A stretch of DNA of 64,000 bases from Sphingobacteriales bacterium. GTDB taxonomy: Bacteria; Bacteroidota; Bacteroidia; Chitinophagales; Chitinophagaceae. The number at the start of each line of letters is the position of its first letter. Positions within the stretch are counted from its first letter, which is position 1. Below are positions 61,225 to 64,000 of the stretch, piece by piece. The position numbers and the translations under genes are program-made. The stretch lies in the NCBI GenBank assembly GCA_004144175.1, contig SEFT01000010.1, forward strand, positions 106,231 through 170,230. Reading direction: 5' to 3'. The notes below the pieces were generated by a model. That model ran no database searches. It was given only the letters and a program-made list of their open reading frames with translations, and was not told the DNA's origin.

Positions 61225-62232
61225 CTATTGCGCTCTTAGCTGCGTAGGGCTTATACCCAGCTTACGCTTAAATGCACGGCTAAAGCTTTGCAGGCTGGTG
61301 AAGCCAAGCGCAAAGGCTACTTCTTTTACCCTGGTACCGGGTTGCTTCAGTAGCTGCGATGCTATCTCTATCTGGTGGGCTTCCAGTACTTGCTGATAAG
61401 TGGTATGTTCTTCCTTTAGCTTGCGTTGCAGGGTGCGGGCACTGGTGTTGAGCATAGCCGCCGCCTCATCGAGCTTAGGTGCGTAGTAGGTTTGTTTGCT
61501 GTTGAGTATCTGCGCTACGCGGCCGGTGTAGCTGGTTTGCGCTTGTAGCTCGCTTAGCTTTTGTACGCATAGCTTCTGCATCTCGTCATACATCATCCGG
61601 TTGAAGGTAATGACGGGAAGCTGTGCAGTAGCCGCATCGAACAACAGGTAGTTCTCCGTCTGGTTGAACAGTACGTTTCCGAATAGCTCGTTATAGTTGC
61701 CGCGGTTCTTTGCGCCAACCGCATGCGTAAAGCCCGCTGACACAGGGCGTACCATATGCCCGCATAGGTATGACGACATAGATAACGTAAGGCTCATGGC
61801 ATGTTCGGTAGCCATAGCTGCCGTTACCGGGCTAGTATCGGTCCATGCTGCGGCAGGTTGGTAGCTAATGCGTATTTGCCAATCTTTCTGCTCCTGTAGA
61901 TGGTAAACCATCATATCGCTCATCAGTGGAAAGAAGTCGGAAAAGCTTTTCCAGGCCAGCTTCAGGGTGGGGCTGCTGGTGGTCAGCGGGGCTATCCACC
62001 CCAGCACGGCGAAGTTGATGTTCTTACCAAAGCTAAGGCCTGCGAAACGATAGCCCGTTAGCTTGAGTACAGCCTCCCATACACGTACACCGGTTTTCCA
62101 GTCTTGCTTGCCGTCTGGGTCTTGCAGGTTGGCTTCAATAGGGCCTGCCTCTGTGTACACCTGTTGCTCTCTTATGCCATAGATGGCACAGCTGCGTGCA
62201 ATGTTGCGTATGATCTCGTTGTGAACCCACAT
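61225..62232 (-). CDS. AraC-family transcriptional regulator
   Basis: The N-terminal ~200 residues match the arabinose-binding-like domain of the OruR/ArgR-type group (GYRFAGLSFGKNINFAVLGW). The C-terminal ~100 residues hold two helix-turn-helix motifs: LDEAAAMLNTSARTLQRKLK and VKEVAFALGFTSLQSFSRAF, ending KRKLGISPTQLR. Length 335. It is divergent from the DUF4345 gene, which it may regulate. Effector unknown. Confidence 0.92.
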   Translation of the reverse strand: MWVHNEIIRNIARSCAIYGIREQQVYTEAGPIEANLQDPDGKQDWKTGVRVWEAVLKLTGYRFAGLSFGKNINFAVLGWIAPLTTSSPTLKLAWKSFSDFFPLMSDMMVYHLQEQKDWQIRISYQPAAAWTDTSPVTAAMATEHAMSLTLSMSSYLCGHMVRPVSAGFTHAVGAKNRGNYNELFGNVLFNQTENYLLFDAATAQLPVITFNRMMYDEMQKLCVQKLSELQAQTSYTGRVAQILNSKQTYYAPKLDEAAAMLNTSARTLQRKLKEEHTTYQQVLEAHQIEIASQLLKQPGTRVKEVAFALGFTSLQSFSRAFKRKLGISPTQLRAQ

Positions 62233-62312
62233 GGCGCTGAATGGCTAAGTCTTTGTCGTGTATTGCTACGTGCCGGGCTAGCGTATTGTGTTGCTTTGCA
62301 GCAAAATAATCA

Positions 62313-62753
62313 ATGTTTATGAAATCGACGAAAGTTATCAATGCCTTATCCGTAGCGCTTATCGGCATATCGGCGTTCTGTATGTTCATGGTGAGTATGA
62401 TGGCCTTTAAAGACCCGCAGGCGGTGATGGATCTTGTGCAGGTACACTTGCCCAATAACGATGCCTATAGCTCTATCCGCGGCGTATACGGCGGCGTAGG
62501 CATGACGCTCTGTATTTACTTCATCTACCTGGCCATCAAGAACCAAACGCAGGGCCTTGTATTCATATCATTGCTCTGGGGCTTCTATGCGTTCTCTCGT
62601 ATTGTTACCTCGCTGGTAGAGGGGCCGCTGGGTGCTTTCGGGCAGAATTGGCTGCGTATAGAACTGGCGCTCTGCCTGGCATCGCTATGTGTACTGGTAC
62701 TAAAGTTGAATGCCGATAGGAAGGCCGTGGTGAAAGGATTACAAGCGGTCTAG
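62313..62753 (+). CDS. DUF4345 membrane protein
   Basis: Four hydrophobic segments: VALIGISAFCMFMVSMMAF, YGGVGMTLCIYFIYLAI, LVFISLLWGFYAFSRIV and IELALCLASLCVLVL. The RGVYGGVGMTL block is family-typical. Length 146. Function unknown. Divergent from the AraC regulator with an 80-base gap; followed by a strong terminator. Confidence 0.85.
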   Translation: MFMKSTKVINALSVALIGISAFCMFMVSMMAFKDPQAVMDLVQVHLPNNDAYSSIRGVYGGVGMTLCIYFIYLAIKNQTQGLVFISLLWGFYAFSRIVTSLVEGPLGAFGQNWLRIELALCLASLCVLVLKLNADRKAVVKGLQAV

Positions 62754-62773
62754 ATAAGAAAAGTATATTAGCA

Positions 62774-62805
62774 AACAGGCCCGGAGTAGGAACTCCGGGC
62801 CTGTT
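62774..62805. terminator. Strong hairpin between convergent genes
   Basis: Perfect 14-bp stem (62774-62787 with 62792-62805) and a 4-nt loop AGGA. It lies between the DUF4345 gene and the YjjG-like gene and can serve both directions. No long T-run. Confidence 0.75.
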
Positions 62806-62830
62806 GAATATTATATATGTTCTCTTTGAT

Positions 62831-63529
62831 TTAAAATACCTGTAGCAAGTCGCCAAGATCATGTACTTCGTAGGTGGGCTTGCGGTCGTGGGCTACTTTC
62901 CTGGGGTTGTAGTATACCTGGTCCCAACCTGCGTTAGAGGCGCCGAGTATATCTATGTCCAGTGCATCACCTATCATAATACTGTCTTCACTCAGCGCGC
63001 CTGTTACCTTCATTGCATAGCTGAAGATATCCGGGTGGGGTTTCAGGCTATTGCTTTTCTCTGAAGTGATGATCTCCTGGAAGAACGATGCTATGCCTGA
63101 ATATTGCATCTTAAGCCACTGCGTGGTCTCAAAGCCATTGGTAATAAGGTGCATGCCATAGCGCCCCGAGCAATGTTGCAATAGCTCTTTGGCTGATGGA
63201 GTAAGTATCGATTGCGTAGGTAATATTTCGAGGTAGGCAGCGCTTAGTTCATGTGCTAGTGCCGTATCGCCTATCTTAAAGTCGAGCAATGCCAGCCAGA
63301 AACGTTTCCAGCGCAGGTCATCCCTTTTGATGAATCCCTTGCGGAACCGGTCCCAAAGCTTATCGTTGTGAGCGGTGTAGCAGGAAACAAAAGCATCGAA
63401 ATCGGTGATGCCGTATTGGGCAAGGTCATACTCCTGGTACAGCTGATGCAGCGTCTTTTCAGAATTCCGGTCGAAATCCCAAAGCGTATGGTCCAGATCA
63501 AAGAACAGGTGTTTGTATTGCTTGCTCAT
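62831..63529 (-). CDS. yjjG: YjjG-like HAD hydrolase (pyrimidine 5'-nucleotidase)
   Basis: Haloacid-dehalogenase fold. Motif I is LFFDLDHTLWDFDRNSEKTL (nucleophile Asp), motif II is LITNGFETTQ, the motif III lysine is in SEKSNSLKPHPDIF and motif IV is MIGDALDIDILGA. The DHTLWDFDxN start is the YjjG signature, known to dephosphorylate pyrimidine nucleotides. Length 232. It lies downstream of rpoZ on the same strand. Confidence 0.9.
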   Translation of the reverse strand: MSKQYKHLFFDLDHTLWDFDRNSEKTLHQLYQEYDLAQYGITDFDAFVSCYTAHNDKLWDRFRKGFIKRDDLRWKRFWLALLDFKIGDTALAHELSAAYLEILPTQSILTPSAKELLQHCSGRYGMHLITNGFETTQWLKMQYSGIASFFQEIITSEKSNSLKPHPDIFSYAMKVTGALSEDSIMIGDALDIDILGASNAGWDQVYYNPRKVAHDRKPTYEVHDLGDLLQVF

Positions 63530-63591
63530 TTCCTTATTGCTAAATACAAAAGTACGACCATTAATCCATTAATATTCAGGATGTAATGATT

Positions 63592-63622
63592 AAAAAAGCG
63601 GCCCATCGTATGATGGGCCGCT
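63592..63622 (-). terminator. Rho-independent terminator of rpoZ
   Basis: On the minus strand, an 11-bp stem AGCGGCCCATC/GATGGGCCGCT with a 4-nt loop is followed by a run of T's. It lies 23 bases after the rpoZ stop. Confidence 0.9.
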
Positions 63623-63644
63623 CAACAAATATTGGAACTAAAAA

Positions 63645-63965
63645 CTATTTTTTGCGATAGTAGATTTTGTCATCAAAGAACTCGGTAACCGCCTGTAGCG
63701 CAGGGTTAGCCATACGCTCGTAGATGCGCGATATTTCGATCTGCTCTTTATTCTCGTGAATTTCTTCCAGGTTGTCGGCATGAGAAGAGAACTCGTCCAA
63801 TTTGCGGTGTAGTTCTTCTTTCATCGTAACGGCTATCTGGCTTGAGCGGCGTGCCATTACAGCGATAGACTCATACAGGTTGCCGGTTTTGTTTTTGATC
63901 GCAACAACATCACGGGTCTCCACAAGTGGATTAACAGATGCCATTGCTCTTTTATTTGTGCTCAT
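63645..63965 (-). CDS. rpoZ: RNA polymerase omega subunit, Bacteroidota type
   Basis: RPB6/omega-like protein of 106 residues: VETRDVVAIKNKTGNLYESI, AVMARRSSQIAVTMKEELHR, KLDEFSSHADNLEEIHENKE and QIEISRIYERMANP. This matches the divergent omega of Bacteroidota (TGNLYESIVI, RANQI, EFASxTDNLEE). It stabilises the beta' subunit of RNA polymerase. The ATG at 63965 is the natural start; the region upstream runs off the window. Confidence 0.85.
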   Translation of the reverse strand: MSTNKRAMASVNPLVETRDVVAIKNKTGNLYESIAVMARRSSQIAVTMKEELHRKLDEFSSHADNLEEIHENKEQIEISRIYERMANPALQAVTEFFDDKIYYRKK

Positions 63966-64000
63966 TCCGTATTTTTTTAATATTATGGTCTGCCTGAGTA

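Overview
The window is chromosomal DNA of a Bacteroidota bacterium, probably of the Chitinophagales/Chitinophagaceae type (the family is inferred). The evidence is two secreted proteins with type IX (Por) C-terminal sorting domains, a Bacteroidota-style omega/RpoZ subunit, Wzi/RemB-like and lipoprotein envelope genes, exact Bacteroidota promoter -7 elements (TAnnTTTG), and no Shine-Dalgarno pattern at most starts. The left end carries the tail of an outer-membrane protein. The right end runs into rpoZ and a YjjG-type phosphatase.

Positions 939-27251 hold a long, tightly packed plus-strand exopolysaccharide/capsule locus. It starts with a Wza-like outer-membrane export lipoprotein, a Wzc-like tyrosine kinase/co-polymerase and an ABC exporter. 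Next comes a nonulosonic-acid-like module: hexapeptide acyltransferases, an SpsF-type nucleotidyltransferase, a NeuB/SpsE-type synthase, and a GT2 fused to a nucleotidyltransferase-like domain. After this come a capsule-synthesis-type transferase, a nitroreductase-like protein, two tandem pyruvyltransferase paralogues, two GT2 and three GT4 glycosyltransferases, a Wzy-like membrane protein, a polysaccharide deacetylase, an MBOAT/SGNH O-acetylation pair, a GNAT protein and one more GT4. Many neighbours overlap by 1-8 bases (ATGA, TAATG), which suggests translational coupling.

Positions 27378-49193 carry envelope, sugar and general genes: a T9SS cargo protein, a lipoprotein, a Wzi/RemB-like barrel, cutC, and a second sugar cluster at 33028-38701. 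That cluster combines WbpA/WbpB/WbpD-type UDP-GlcNAc-uronate genes with a PglC/PglD/PglE-like priming module. VanZ, an FMN reductase, two GH13 enzymes (TreZ and an alpha-glucosidase), another T9SS protein, a PDZ-hydrolase, a Coq4-like protein, a DUF4153 protein and a low-affinity iron permease-like protein follow.

Positions about 49500-60850 form a visibly A+T-richer accessory island that starts with an IS1595-type transposase. It contains a PIN-domain protein with a large insertion, a DUF4263 (Shedu-type) nuclease, a DUF6602 protein whose N-terminus is broken at an A6 tract, a Hanks-type kinase with an unrecognised C-terminal region, and an Mrr-like nuclease operon behind a perfect 22-bp palindrome. 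It also holds several unrecognised small proteins and a 129-nt region able to fold into one long rod-like hairpin. This is the likeliest place for an undescribed defence or mobile-element system. The last 3 kb (60850-63965) is ordinary chromosome: cupin, AraC regulator, DUF4345, YjjG and RpoZ.
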